Shown: positions 22,351-34,042, counted from the stretch's first letter. The stretch is DNA of 64,000 nt from Allolobophora icterica (GCA_963556255.1 OY744616.1:27637990-27701989), one strand, 5' to 3'. Notes: a model not told the origin generated them from the sequence alone. A program made the numbers and translations.

Positions 22351-22689
22351 CTACATCTGGGAACGAAGCCAGTGACTAAGTTACGGTAAATGAGATTTCG
22401 TGTAATAATATCGCGTGTTGTAGGGCGGTTTCACCATTTCCCTATATTAGAATTATTGATGGCATTCTTCATCAGAAAATCAGATTGAAGGCATTAGCCT
22501 GCCGCCCGACAGTCAACGACAGCAACGTACAGTCCGTCAATCAATTTAATCAATAAGGGCTAAGTCTATACTGGACATGCACAACAGGGCTCAACGCTAC
22601 CCTCGCGGTTCCTCGCGTTACCTTAAAACGGCAGCGATGTCAATCCTGTTTCAGCAGTTCTGAGAGGATTTTAAGAGGCGATATATGAA

Positions 22690-22990
22690 TGACCAAATAT
22701 ATGCATACATGAAAGCGTATGTATACGTGCATGCATGAATGTATGTGCATATGTATCTGCTCATTTATTTGTATTAATATGTATGTATATATGCATACAT
22801 ATATATATCCACATACATACATACAATGTCATACATACATGCAAAAATACATGCCCCGGTATATACATACACACATACTATACTTACATACATACACACA
22901 TACATACATACATACATGAATAAATACATATCTACATACATCAATCAAATCAAATCAAATCAAATCAAATCAAATCAAATCAAACTGACT
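22690..22990. repeat. (ATAC)n-rich stretch ending in (AAATC)n
   Basis: Tetranucleotide ATAC/ATGT mixtures from 22690, then eight AAATC units (22945-22984). AAATC is the complement of the TTTGA tail seen on the LINE at 3614. Confidence 0.8.
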
Positions 22991-23275
22991 TGTTACATGT
23001 GCATGGGGTATCCCCAACTTAGTGGGATACTTATCCTTTGGGGGGTACCCATTGCCGTTGATGGCAGTACTATGTGGAAAAAAATCCTCTTAACAAGGAA
23101 TTGGTTATTCAGACAGTTTTTTTGTTATTATCTTAAATGATGCAAGTTGTTTAACGCCTTTAAATCGTGATCGTCCTGCATTTAATTATGATTTAACGTT
23201 GTATGTTACTTGGTTGAATGCTGTCATTGATGCCAATAAAAGATATTGAATTGAATTGAATTGAATTGAATACAT
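22991..23275 (+). mobile_element. LINE 3' fragment with (TTGAA)n tail
   Basis: Ends GTTGAATGCTGTCATTGATGCCAATAAAAGATATTGAATTGAATTGAATTGAAT, an AATAAA signal with a pentamer tail in the plus orientation. No RT frame is left. ATAC repeats resume directly afterwards. Confidence 0.55.
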
Positions 23276-23699
23276 ACATACATACATTCATACATACGTA
23301 CATACATACATATATACATAAATACTTACATACATACATGCACACACACTGACATACATATGTGCATGCATGCATAGATCCATGCATGCATACATAGGCA
23401 GTAAGCATATCTCTATAAGTCATAAAGAAAGTCCTTTATCTAAAAAACCTGACAATTCCTGGAATCTGATATAAGTTTAGACTGCCCAAACAAGCCACAC
23501 TTCCGTTAAAGGCATCACCAATTATATATTTTCAAAACAACAAAAGTAGTACACAATATATACACGAGATCACGCTTGTAATCCAAAATTAGATGTAAAA
23601 TAAAAATGTCTGAGTATAACATAACTGGCAAACTGTAAAAAAATTTTCATGCAACAGGTAGACTTGTTAGAGAATATCAAAGTCCACATCACTCTGGCC

Positions 23700-23985
23700 C
23701 ATAACTGCAGCCTTCTATGAAGAATAAGAAGTAGAGCAGTCCCTTGAGCTAGCCCTAAGGCAGCCATGGGTATGAAGTGTTAGCGACTTCATTTTCTTAG
23801 CGTCGGCATATGAGGGTAGGTGGCCAGTCCTCTCCCTCAGTCAGTGTACTCATTATAGCTGAGTTGGCTAGGGGGCGCAAGTGGAACATAAATCTCAAAC
23901 CAAATTTCTGCTCTGATGGGGATTTGAACCTCCGACCTCTCGATTGACGGTCCAGCACGCTAACCACTCCACTATCAAGCACACC
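23700..23985 (-). mobile_element. SINE family B copy
   Basis: The minus strand starts with a tRNA-like A-box (TAGTGGAGTGGTTAGCGTGC), has a B-box (GGTTCAAATCC), then the body AGCCAACTCAGCTATAATGAG and AGTCGCTAACACTTCATACCC. Good match to the copy at 29940. Confidence 0.8.
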
Positions 23986-24289
23986 CAAAGCCTTCCATGA
24001 CAGCCTTAGAAATTGCCACAACACAAACAAACACCCACACACACACACACCCACGTGAATAGTCTGACGCCAGATATTGAGCACGTTAAGCCCGAAACAT
24101 GTTTCGGTATAGCAAGCCAGACCCCTACAGCAATCATGTCAACGGTAAGATTGATGAAGCATAGCCTGATGTATTGCATGGCTGGGTTATTACGGCGACT
24201 CTGGTACAAGCCATAGTAATAATTACTGTGAAAACTGAGGATTCATCACCACGTTTTATACTTCAGTGGCTGACGGATTTCTGCTGAAA

Positions 24290-25250
24290 TGGCTGCGATT
24301 TAGCCAACAGATCTTTCAACTCCATAACCTCGTCTTTGAGAAACCAGGGTGTAATTATTTTAACCAGACATTTATATGGAGGTCTAGCGGTTTGCTAATT
24401 TTAACTCAACTACTGCATTGGTAACTTTGCCCCTAGCATTTTCGCAGTATCACTGTCACCTGCAGAAAAAGATATACATTATATGTGAAATTCGGAAGCA
24501 GACTGGTTAGAGCACATGCCTTGTAATGTGAGAGTATGGGCTTCAGCTTGACCTGAGATGGTTAACGTGTATGAGCGAGTAGTATAATTTCATGCGAATA
24601 TCAATATCAGGAGATGCGATACATGCGATATTATTCCTATATTCCTTGCTATTTTTGTAGCAATAGCTATTTTACGTGGACGTTCCAAGCCATGTGCTGG
24701 TCGATGTACACCCCAGAAATTTCTTTGAAACTACCCGAGAAATAGGGATCTCGTTGAGGATTAGTAGGTCTACTAGGGATTCGTTGGGTGGAGCCATTTT
24801 CCTATGGGAGCTGAATAATATAAAGGAGATTTTTCGCAATTTAGTGGTAGTTGTTGGTGCTAAACCAGTCTATTACTAGCTTAAGTTTGGAGTTCATAAT
24901 CCGCGTTAGAGTGACATAGGAGTTGTGAGAGCAAAAAATATTTTTTGTCGTTCGCAAATAAAATGGAGAGAATGTCTGATACATTGGGTAGGTCATTAAT
25001 AAATAAAAAGAATAATAAGGGGTATAAATTTGATCCCTGTGGTACGCCGTGTTTAACAATATACGTAGGTCCGATGCGGCACCATTACAAATGACATACT
25101 GGAGTCGGTTAAAAAGTAGCTATGGTAAACCAATCTAACTGGACTCCTCTGAATCCATACGTGAATAATTTGTGGAGGAGAATATCGAATTTACGGTGTT
25201 CAATTTAATTATAGTCTCGCGCTGTTCAGCTGACTGGGACCATGTTCGAG
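24290..25250 (-). pseudogene. degenerate CR1/Jockey-type LINE, paralogue of the 3614-6332 element
   Basis: Minus-strand frames contain decayed RT pieces (LFINDLPNVSDILSILFA-DKKYF, then a region like the AEWFSSNKL block, and GVYIDQHMAWN). They are collinear with the RT of the LINE at 3977-6328, but stops and shifts occur throughout. Confidence 0.6.
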
Positions 25251-25387
25251 AATGCGCTATAAAACTGTGATCATAATCATGCACAATAAATAAAATACAA
25301 AGCAAATCTTTATCACATATCCGTATATACAGTGACCGAACGAAGAACAGAAGGACAGATGGACAGTTCTACTGCTTATCAAATGCA

Positions 25388-25544
25388 ATGAGTAAGAGAC
25401 AGAGACAGAAGAGAGACAGAGACAGACAAGACAGACAGACAGAGACAGAGATAGGAGAGACAGGAGACAGCGACAAAGACAGAAGAGACAGGAGAGAGAA
25501 AGAGAGAGAAAGAGAGAGAGAAAGAGAGAGAAAGAAAGAGAGAG

Positions 25545-25639
<95 letters not shown>

Positions 25640-25816
25640 CAGACAGAAGAGAGAGATAACCAAAACCACATAACCATAACGACAAGTTTTTATTGTTTCT
25701 GAGATAGACAGAGAGAGACATACACAAAAACACAGACAGACAGGAGACAGAGTGAATGAGTGCGAAACAGGGCGAGAGAGAGATAGAAGAGACAGGCAGA
25801 CAGACAGAGATATGAC

Positions 25817-25901
<85 letters not shown>

Positions 25902-25940
25902 TAGACAAACAGACAGACAGATAGATACAGAGAGAGGTGC
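25388..25940. repeat. (GACA)n/(GA)n simple repeat
   Basis: Over 500 bp of AG-rich repeat, with a pure AG core at about 25556-25636 and GACA blocks on both sides. The long Ser/Leu-rich minus frames and the Arg/Glu-rich plus frame are reads of the repeat. Confidence 0.95.
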
Positions 25941-25944
25941 TAAA

Positions 25945-26975
25945 AGTGTCGATGCAATATTCATGCAATTATTGCAGCGCCTGGTGCAACTGAAAGGTGC
26001 GTGGCTCCATCTACTGACGACTCCATTAGTCCGAATGGCAGAGCGTCAGAGCACAATGACAGGACTCTACAGTGACAATTCGGATGAAAGCGAAACGTCA
26101 CTTAATTACAATCAAGAATGAATAATGCTTTTGTAAACTATTTATTTTCACCAAACGACCTATTGTTTTCACGAGTGTACTCTACTTATACTGTTCGTAG
26201 TCTTCCCCCGGATTTTAAAATTATTTTACAAAAATAAAATCTTTCGATTATTATGATTATTTCAACAGTCACAACACGATTTTCAATGCTAAAAATCACT
26301 TAATTATGCAGGTAAGTCACTATTCTATGCAAAAAAGTCATATTGCTCCCCCTCCCCCAGAAATGTTGCCCCCCCAGAAAGTTCCCCCCAGAAAAATTCC
26401 TGCGGACGCCCATGGTTCGTAGAATATCTTGTTAGACTACATGTCGTTGCACTGAACTTGACCTGTCCACCAATGTTCTTTAAAAGAGAATAAGCAATCC
26501 TGGGAGTTGAAAACATCTCGAGATTGTGACTCGGTCACGTGGCGTGTGTGGTCACCACCTTTGGGTTCCAGCTTCTTACATTTTCAAATAATGATATCAC
26601 TGAACAGTGGCTGTAGATGTTCTTCATAAGGTCAATACAAATAAAAAAGCTGGGGTACATTTAATACGGTAGCACGAAACTCTAGGTTCATTGACCGGAT
26701 ACAGTGTCGTGACTTAATTAGTAGTCTCGCTGGAACAGAATCCTTTTCGTTACAAAACTGACAGAATCTTGCAAGAACTCGCGTGTACTGGAGAAAGATA
26801 ATGAGCAGACTTAAGTAGGATGTTGTGCCAGAATGGTCAGACGAGAATGAGGTTCTTTAATCCTATGGATAAGCGCAACACATAATCAGTTGATATGGTT
26901 ATCGAGAGTCAAATTTGATTCAGTCCAAAAATTTAGTCATTAATTAGCACGGTGTAGAGATTCTAGACAAATATT
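25945..26975. other. no gene; one transposon-end-like scrap
   Basis: At 26340-26412, CCCCCAGAAA repeats lead to CCTGCGGACGCCCATGG, which looks like a DNA-transposon terminus. No partner end was found. The rest is unremarkable intron. Confidence 0.35.
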
Positions 26976-26986
26976 AATCCTGGTAC

Positions 26987-27331
26987 CAGGGTGAGAATTG
27001 TCGGGGGGTTTGGGGAGTTCATCCCCCTAGTCTTTCTTAGGACCCCAGTTAAGTCTCCATTGCACACCCGGGGGTCGTTTCCAACCCCCTCTGTTGTGCT
27101 AGTGTAATTTAGCATTATAGGACTCCGAGTCTCTGACAAAGAAAAGAAATTTTCATAGTGTATCATGTATGCATTTTTTTATTTCTCAACAAAAGAATTG
27201 ACTTTGATTTGAGTCTGACTTGCAAAACTGCTAGCATTGAAATCAGCTGCTTTAAAATTTCGTTGACATCAGTTTGTAAAATACGGATAAAATGTTCAAC
27301 CCCCGTCTTTTTTTCTACAATTCCCACACTG
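26987..27331. mobile_element. hAT-type MITE, GTGAGAATTGT family, copy 1
   Basis: Termini are CAGGGTGAGAATTGT and, complementing the right end, CAGTGTGGGAATTGT. They are flanked by a perfect 8-bp duplication, CCTGGTAC (26979-26986 and 27332-27339). It includes the shared GGACCCC and GGTTGAAC/CCCCC motifs of the family. 345 bp, no transposase. Confidence 0.9.
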
Positions 27332-27339
27332 CCTGGTAC

Positions 27340-28390
27340 TGTATCGTTTTAGCATCCACAGTTATTCCACCATTTATCTCCTATCGTTTTATCATCATCA
27401 TGAGTGAAAAATACAGACATACCAGTAGTTTTATAATGTGTTAAAATGACAACACTGCAAGAGAATTTGTACTTTAGAATGGGTTTATCATAACTAACGA
27501 CCATTTGAAATGCTATTCAACGCAAGAAGGAAACTAACCAAAGATCTCCAATACCAACTTTACCTTCTTATTGATTCATGTTTCTTCCTAACACATTTTG
27601 TTTCTGGTTGTTTTATGCTTATTTAACAAACTAATATTCTGGTGTGTGCGAACTATACATGTTTATGTTGAAATTAATTTGTGATGCTTAAATGATAGGC
27701 CATTATGAGCCAATAATTGTGAAAGATTACATTAATCCTGTTCTAGTCTAATCTGGAAACTTAATAGACTGCCATTATCACAATACACATGCCATGAATC
27801 GATCAATGATTGTATTCCACAGTCACAGTCCTTAGGACAATTCTAGTTGATGTCCAAGTCGAGTAAATAGTAGGCTTACATTAGCTTCTCGCACACAAAG
27901 AATCTGCACGCTAGTTTGGAAAAATGCCCCGTCTAGGGCTGATCCTCTGGTCCATGAAAGCATTTTCTAAAGAACTTATTTCTTCCCATATTAATCAACA
28001 ATATTTCCTGTTGTCCAGCTTCACGTGCAGTGTGCACATTTGAACTTTGCACATTATAAAATTAGACTTTGTCATGTATTATAGTAAGAATGTCATAAAG
28101 TCATGAAGCAAGCTAACAAGAGACACATAATCTGTGAATGGTAAACGGATTTAGGTCAGTGTAACATTGTCATTGTTCTTGGCGTACAAGCTTTTTGGAT
28201 GTGGGAAACTATTTTAGAATCTCATCTTGCCTGGTCTTTAAACTCGTTTGGATATCAGCTAAAGACTTAATTTTTCAGCTGGCTTATTCACCGTAGGTTG
28301 TTTTGGTCTCAGCTGTCTCTGGGATTGACCCAACTACAGCTTGGTTTTAATTCACCACCAATTGAAGTCTTATACATTAGCAGTTGGTGC
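27340..28390. other. intron, no feature recognised
   Basis: AT-rich unique-looking DNA of the Ig3-Ig4 intron. Confidence 0.4.
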
Positions 28391-28397
28391 TACAGAA

Positions 28398-28525
28398 GTT
28401 CCTAATTAACAGAAGTTGCTAATTAACAGAAGTTGCTAATTAACAGAAGTTGCTAATTAACAGAAGTTGCTAATTAACAGAAGTTGCTAATTAACAGAAG
28501 TTGCTAATTAACAAAAGTTGCTAAT
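28398..28525. repeat. 18-bp minisatellite just inside the intron after Ig3
   Basis: Seven direct copies of CTAATTAACAGAAGTTG plus one base, nearly identical. On the minus strand the array begins about 45 nt after the Ig3 donor. Confidence 0.95.
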
Positions 28526-28571
28526 ACTAATAATAATGATAAAGAATACTAATAGTAAGAAAAAAACTTAC

Positions 28572-28859
28572 ATGTAACGTTGAGGTAAGCTCGCGCCTCA
28601 GGAGGAACTCCGAGTTTGTTCGTGGGTTTGCACTTGTACCAACCACTGTCGTCTTTCGAGACGGAGTTGATGATGAGCGTACCATCGCTGAGAACCTGAC
28701 CCTTGGATGCCAGTGAAGGTCTGAGCTGGAAATCGACGCCGTTGTGATGCCAGTGATAGGTGATGTTGTCTGGATAGCCCTCGGCATGACACTGTAACTT
28801 CACCCGACTGCCTTCAAGGACAGTTGTGTTCTTTGGTTGAACCGTAATGAAGACATTTC
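28572..28859 (-). CDS. IGSF9: IGSF9/turtle-like gene, Ig3 exon
   Basis: A 288-nt exon, phase 1/1. The acceptor is ATTTTAG/GAAATG and the donor ACAT/GTAAGT. It encodes a complete Ig domain: VFITVQPKNTTVLEGSRV, Cys in KLQCHAEGYP, Trp in YHWHHNGVDF, DGTLIINSV, and Cys in DDSGWYKC, ending AYLNVT. The phrases QPKNTTV, CHAEGYP-NITY-W and YLNV match the third Ig domain of IGSF9 closely, and this is the best evidence for the family. The exon is bracketed by two unrelated minisatellites, and copies of its own 5' edge, splice acceptor included, run upstream of it. Alternative calls (MDGA, hemicentin or titin-type Ig) are less likely given the matches in the neighbouring domains. Confidence 0.9.
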
Positions 28860-29310
28860 CTAAAATGTAATGTAATGAAGACATTTCCTAAAATGTAATG
28901 TAATGAAGACATTTCCTAAAATGTAATGAAGACATTTCCTAAAATGTAATGTATACAGGGGCACCTACACCACAGAAACCTTTGAGCAAATGCTCCATCC
29001 AAGAAATAGGGGGGGGTAGATCTGTCAGTGTGTGTGTGCCACCATTTTAGGGGATTAAGGAACGGGGAGGGGGAAGAAGAGGGGAAGGGGAAGTTGCTCC
29101 AATGACTTAAGGGAGGGATAGATGCCCCTGAATGTATACATTTCCTAAAATGTAATGTAGACATTTCCTAAAATATAATGTAGACATTTCCTTAAATGTG
29201 TTGTAGACATTTCCTCAAATGTAATGTAGACATTAATGTAGACATATCCTACAATGTAATGTTCACATTTCTTAAAATGTACTATAATGCAATGCCGACA
29301 TTTCCTACAT
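28847..29310. repeat. minisatellite that duplicates the Ig3 splice acceptor
   Basis: The unit TAATGAAGACATTTCCTAAAATG (28 bp with its ATG-rich spacer, 22-23 bp in outer copies) occurs at 28853, 28881, 28909 and 28932. After a 175-bp transposon insertion it continues at 29139 and 29160, then decays. On the minus strand each good copy reads CATTTTAG/GAAATGT, identical to the authentic acceptor and exon start at 28859. Confidence 0.9.
28956..29130. mobile_element. small hAT-type MITE inside the acceptor minisatellite
   Basis: Termini CAGGGGCACCTACACC and, from the right end, CAGGGGCATCTATCCC. The perfect 8-bp duplication AATGTATA lies at 28948-28955 and 29131-29138. 175 bp with a purine-rich middle and no coding capacity. 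Confidence 0.88.
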
Positions 29311-29653
29311 TGTCGGAATTACTGCAGTGAAAAACAAAGTCATAGAGGACAAACAACTTAACTTAAAGAAAACTTCTTCACAAGCTTGAGGCCGAAATAA
29401 CGGCTTTTAAATTCCGTTCATCAAATTGACAACAGAAAATTAAATGCTCTAGAAGACTCTAGAGTTTGGATATACGTGCATCTTATCCAATGGCCTTCCC
29501 AAGATGAACTTAGAATCATGCTGTGTGTACCCAATAGATTTTTATCACGTTCTCGACTGATGAAATCAAAAACTTCTATGGTCACACAGCGTGATACAGT
29601 TCATTTAAGAATGGCCTACAGACTGTGCAGACCCTTAAGGAAGACAGTGATTC

Positions 29654-29892
29654 ACCACTGAGCCACCACGCGTGGGGCGTGGTGGCTCAGTGGTAAGTTC
29701 GGCGCCTTGTGTCCGAAGGGTTGCCGGTTCGAATCCCACTCTAGCCGCTGCGTACGGACCTTGGGCAAGTCCTTCACTCGCAATTGCTCGTGGCGCTTCG
29801 GCGTGAAAATTCCGGCACAGTATCAAATGCTGTAGTCGGGAGCGCCTCTGAGTAGTAGTTGACTTCGAGAGGCGCTATAGAAATATCCGGAA

Positions 29893-29923
<31 letters not shown>
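29654..29923 (+). mobile_element. SINE family A copy, near full length
   Basis: tRNA-like head with textbook A-box (GTGGCTCAGTGG, 29680-29693) and B-box (GGTTCGAATCC, about 29724-29734). The conserved body is GGACCTTGGGCAAGTCC, CGCAATTGCTC and AGTATCAAATGCTGTAG. The 3' module is GGGAGCGCCTCTGAGTAG..AGAGGCGCTATAGAAATATCC, with an (AAAT)n tail. The head is preceded by an 18-bp inverted copy of itself (29654-29671). Transcription would be by RNA polymerase III from the internal boxes. Confidence 0.9.
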
Positions 29924-29929
29924 AGAAGA

Positions 29930-30213
29930 AGAAGGAAAAAGCAGTCCCTTAAGCTAGTTCCAAGAGACAGCAATAGATACGAAGTGTTAGCGACTTCATT
30001 TTCTTAGCCTCAGCATATGAGGGCATATGGTCAGTTCTCTCTGATCTTCTCAACAACAGTGTACAGTGGGTGTACTCATTGTGGCTGAGTTGGCTAGACA
30101 GCGCCCATACGTAGAAGAAATCTCAAAACATACTTCTGCCCTGGTGGGGATTTGAACCCTCGACCTCTCCGTCGACAGTCCAGCGTGCTAACCACTAGAC
30201 TACCGAACACCCA
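29930..30213 (-). mobile_element. SINE family B copy, near full length
   Basis: On the minus strand: GGTAGTCTAGTGGTTAGCAC (A-box), GAGGGTTCAAATCCCC (B-box), then the body with CAGCCACAATGAG and AGTCGCTAACACTTCG, and a TTC-rich tail abutting SINE A. The head resembles tRNA-Gln/Glu-type sequences. Confidence 0.85.
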
Positions 30214-30911
30214 TTTTAAAGAATAAAAGTCAGGGACAGATCAGGAAAGACACAGGAACATCATCTGTTCAGTGACAATGGGTCCCTTCAAACAAGAAAA
30301 GACAGAACATCTTCCGGTCAAAAGAGCAGACCTCCGGTCATTCTTTATTCCCCGAGAGTATAACAAATGTTCATTTTCACTCGGAATCGATCATCTGCCG
30401 CCAAATGTAATTGTAATCTGATACGCTATTAAAGCTTTGGCCGACGCCGGTTTTGGTTCAAAGGTCAGCACAAATAGGCGATCCGTAGGCGTACTGATCA
30501 ATAAAATTTGTTCCGTGCATTGCAATTAGACATGTCAACCAGATGACAGATGAACACTGACAAGGTCTGGTCTCCACAAAAATTGGATGGGCTGCTAACG
30601 TAAGAATTTCTTTTTGTATGCAAGCCTATAATATGCAAATAGGATTAGCAGATTAGCAAAATATTACTAATAATATTGATAATATTAATAATATTAATAG
30701 TGATAACAATATTGTTACAATTAGCTCCCGAACTCATGCGAGGTCTATTTTCCCAGACATCTATCTGCTTCCCGCATCATCATCATCAGTTTCTGACGCC
30801 AGCCATTTGGTGGTGATGGGTACATACTCAACCTAATTTCCCTGATTGATGATCATTTTCAGCAAAAACTATATTATAATAATTAGCATTAGAATGCCAT
30901 TGTTGTCGCTG
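30214..30911. other. intron; short RTE-type LINE tail at 30775-30840
   Basis: ATCATCATCATCAG followed by TTTCTGACGCCAGCCATTTGG matches the 3' end of the LINE fragment at 62130-62510 (minus orientation). The rest is unremarkable. Confidence 0.5.
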
Positions 30912-30991
30912 TCATCACCACCATCACCATCCATCACCATCACCATCACCATCACCATCACCATCATCATCACCATCACCATCACCATCAC

Positions 30992-31080
<89 letters not shown>
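30912..31080. repeat. (CAT)n microsatellite
   Basis: CAC/CAT triplets then pure ATC to 31080. Poly-Met and poly-Ile frames are artefacts. Confidence 0.95.
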
Positions 31081-31083
<3 letters not shown>

Positions 31084-31084
31084 C

Positions 31085-32148
31085 AACTTCAAAAATTAAA
31101 ATAATAACAATGATGAAAGCTAATTGAGTAACAGTACCCAGTAAGAACTTATACAATGTCAATATTATTGAATACAGTAGCAAGCTGCCTTTGACTGTAC
31201 AGTGTTAATGGAGGCTTGAAAATGCCATAATATTCTGGAGACGAATGACTTCACAGTGTGGAAAATGGCTGCTGAAATGTTGATCTATTTGCTTTTCAAT
31301 TAAAACGCAAATGAGGAAGAAATCAAACTAGGAAAGCACATTTCTAAAGCTTCAACCAGAGTCTTTCACGTCAAATGAAGCAGAATAAATCGTTTCAGTG
31401 GACAAGTAAATACGAGGAAAAGATCAAATGAATGCTCACAGTGGCCAGATATACAAAATCTTATTTTGAACTTGAAATGTGCATTTCTGGGGTACTGTAG
31501 GCTATATATGCAAACTGGTCGACACTCTGAACTGGCAATCAAAATGGTATGTGCAATCCAGCACCTGGACGATCTTTCATTTAAAGTTACCGGTACTTCC
31601 GCTGGGAAATGAATACCAGCAAAATCAATCCATCATCTGACATCCTTTCATTTAAGGCCACTTCGCAAAAAAGAATATCTCCAAACGTAATCAAACACCA
31701 TGGCAACCTTTCCTCTTAACACTTTAATGATGAGAGTGTACAAACAGCAACTGGGAACCAATGCAGATTGTCATTAAAGTGTCAAAGCTACATCATGGAA
31801 CTGTGGCAACTAGATCATGGAAATCAAGAGCAACTAAATTGTCAGAACCAGGCAGCATCTGCAAATGGGTTAACAGTAATCTACCGACTGGCCAACCATT
31901 CTAAAAGTTTACTGCACGAAAAAAATGCAATTTCCAAAAAGTCCACACTCTCTCATTAATGACATGATCAATGATATCACACCAACACAACAAATCTCTC
32001 CTTATTAACCTGATCCAAAGCAAGACGCCATCTCTGGAAACTTTGAAATCATAGTTCAAGATGTATCTTTGTAAAGTATCATATGACTGTCATTGATATT
32101 TTGAACTCAGGTATAGCACCCTTTCCTTTGGTTTTGGCTCTGGTATGG

Positions 32149-32149
<1 letters not shown>
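31085..32149. other. intron, no feature recognised
   Basis: No motifs, repeats or splice-bounded frames identified. Confidence 0.35.
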
Positions 32150-32217
<68 letters not shown>

Positions 32218-32300
32218 CTCATTATTATTATTATTTTTATTATTATTATTGTTGTTGTTTCTGCTGTTGCTGTTATTGTTATTGTTATTATTATTATCAA
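32150..32300. repeat. (TA)n followed by (ATT)n microsatellite
   Basis: TA repeat 32150-32214, then ATT/GTT-rich DNA. Confidence 0.9.
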
Positions 32301-32640
32301 GAAAGTTGGTTATGAGGAAAAATCACCTCTGGAACTTGCATTTCTTTAAGGCTGGTCTATCTCAGTGATCAACTGGACCAAGAAAAGGACATTAAACCAG
32401 ACCAATGTAGGGGGCCTATAAGTGCATGTAAATATGTCTGCTGATGACATCTGAGCATAAACATCATCTCGACAGCAACACCAATTGTAATATCGATAAA
32501 AGCAATAACAATACCAGCAGCAAATACAATGAAGCAAAACAATCAAATTTATTGCTTATGTCATCATATATGTACTAAGGTCTCAAATGGAAATAACGGT
32601 ACTTATCATTGAAACTGTATCTATGGTTCAAATCCGAGTT

Positions 32641-33039
32641 CAGTGTGAGAATTGCAGAAAAAAGACTGGAGGGAGGGTTAGACTTTGATGATTTTGATCC
32701 ATGTGGAGTTGAATATTTTATCCATATTTTGCAAACTGAGAAAATTCACAAATGCAACAGAAAGCTTACACTCCTTAAAGTGATGAATGACATCACCAAA
32801 TTGATTAGTATACAATTCACATGGTCACAAATCTCACAATAAACCAGAGCATTACTTTATTAGTAACCAAGAAAGTGAATTGTGAATGAAAATGCTAAAA
32901 TATATGCACAATATTATCACACTAACACAACTGAGGGGGTTGGAAACGGACGCCCCTGGGGTGTGCAAAGAAGTCTTAAGTGAGGGTCCTAAGAAAGCCT
33001 AGGGGGTTGAACCCCCAACCTCTGACAATTCTCACCTTG
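32641..33039 (+). mobile_element. hAT-type MITE, GTGAGAATTGT family, copy 2
   Basis: Starts CAGTGTGAGAATTGC, ends ACAATTCTCACCTTG. The perfect 8-bp duplication TCCGAGTT lies at 32633-32640 and 33040-33047. At 399 bp it is the longest copy of the family. The 77-codon frame at 32609-32842 is part of the element and not a gene. Confidence 0.92.
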
Positions 33040-33049
33040 TCCGAGTTCA

Positions 33050-33900
33050 CTCTGTAATTCTAATCATAAACTTAGCGCCTCTTCTGAATCGTTTTCTTGT
33101 AAATGTGCTATACAAAAGTGCAATTGTAATAACGATTATGATCCCCTAGACACCAAAATAATAATAACAATAATAACAGTAGAGATTTGAGTGCCATAGT
33201 TCGTAGACAGTCGAAGAGAAATCGATGCAGCGATTCAGAAGCACTTTAAAAGCCACGTCAAGAGAATTTCCAAACACTGTCATGACGCTGACACTTCGTT
33301 ATTGCTCAGCTAGTGTGAAATCCAAACAGGCGTAAATCAAGAATCAGGGAAAAGCGAGAGTTGGATGTTTAAAAAATAATTAGATTTCCATTTGGATACC
33401 ACAAAATATACCAATCCCATAAAACAGCATTCTTAATCATTTGTCATTCAAAGAGAGAACCAATCCACTCAAATGCCTCACATAACACTGGGAAATAATT
33501 ATTAGCTGCCCAGGATAATTAGTTGGTGTCTAGAATAACAACGAGCAGTTCCAACGCTGGCTACAGTCCAAATTCAGCATCACACCGATCAATATGTTTC
33601 CGAGGCGAAAAACCTTCAACCATCTTTGAAACTGGACCTTGTCCAAAGAGCAAAGAGCCAGGAACAGCAGAAGCTGACTGACTCCGACAAAATGAAAAAT
33701 AATGCACTCACGAGCAAATTAAATGCAATTCGGGAAAACGAGAAATTGACGGAGATTTCATGGACGAATAATTCGCTGATGACGATCTATTTATTTAAGT
33801 AAACCTCTTGCAGTATCATCCAATGTCAATTGTGTTGCACTTCCACTGAATCACTGTTTGCATACAATTGTGCATTGGTGGCTTTGTCATCCTATACAAA
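33050..33900. other. intron, no feature recognised
   Basis: Unique-looking DNA, no convincing exon. Confidence 0.35.
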
Positions 33901-33909
33901 GTAGTGAAT

Positions 33910-34011
33910 GTATGCATGTGTGCATGTTTTCATACATGTAGTGTGTGCGTATGTATGTCTGCATGCATGTATATACTGATATGTAGGTATGTATGCATGT
34001 ATGTATGTATG

Positions 34012-34042
<31 letters not shown>

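Noticed and set aside
28398..28525. 18-bp direct repeats as a CRISPR or protein-binding array
   Set aside because: Contiguous tandem copies without spacers; no binding-site evidence.
29654..29740. True tRNA gene with A and B boxes
   Set aside because: The cloverleaf is not complete and it continues into a SINE body and tail; it is a tRNA-derived SINE head.
32609..32842. 77-codon plus frame as a small gene
   Set aside because: Lies in a MITE with perfect target duplication and has no homologous feature.
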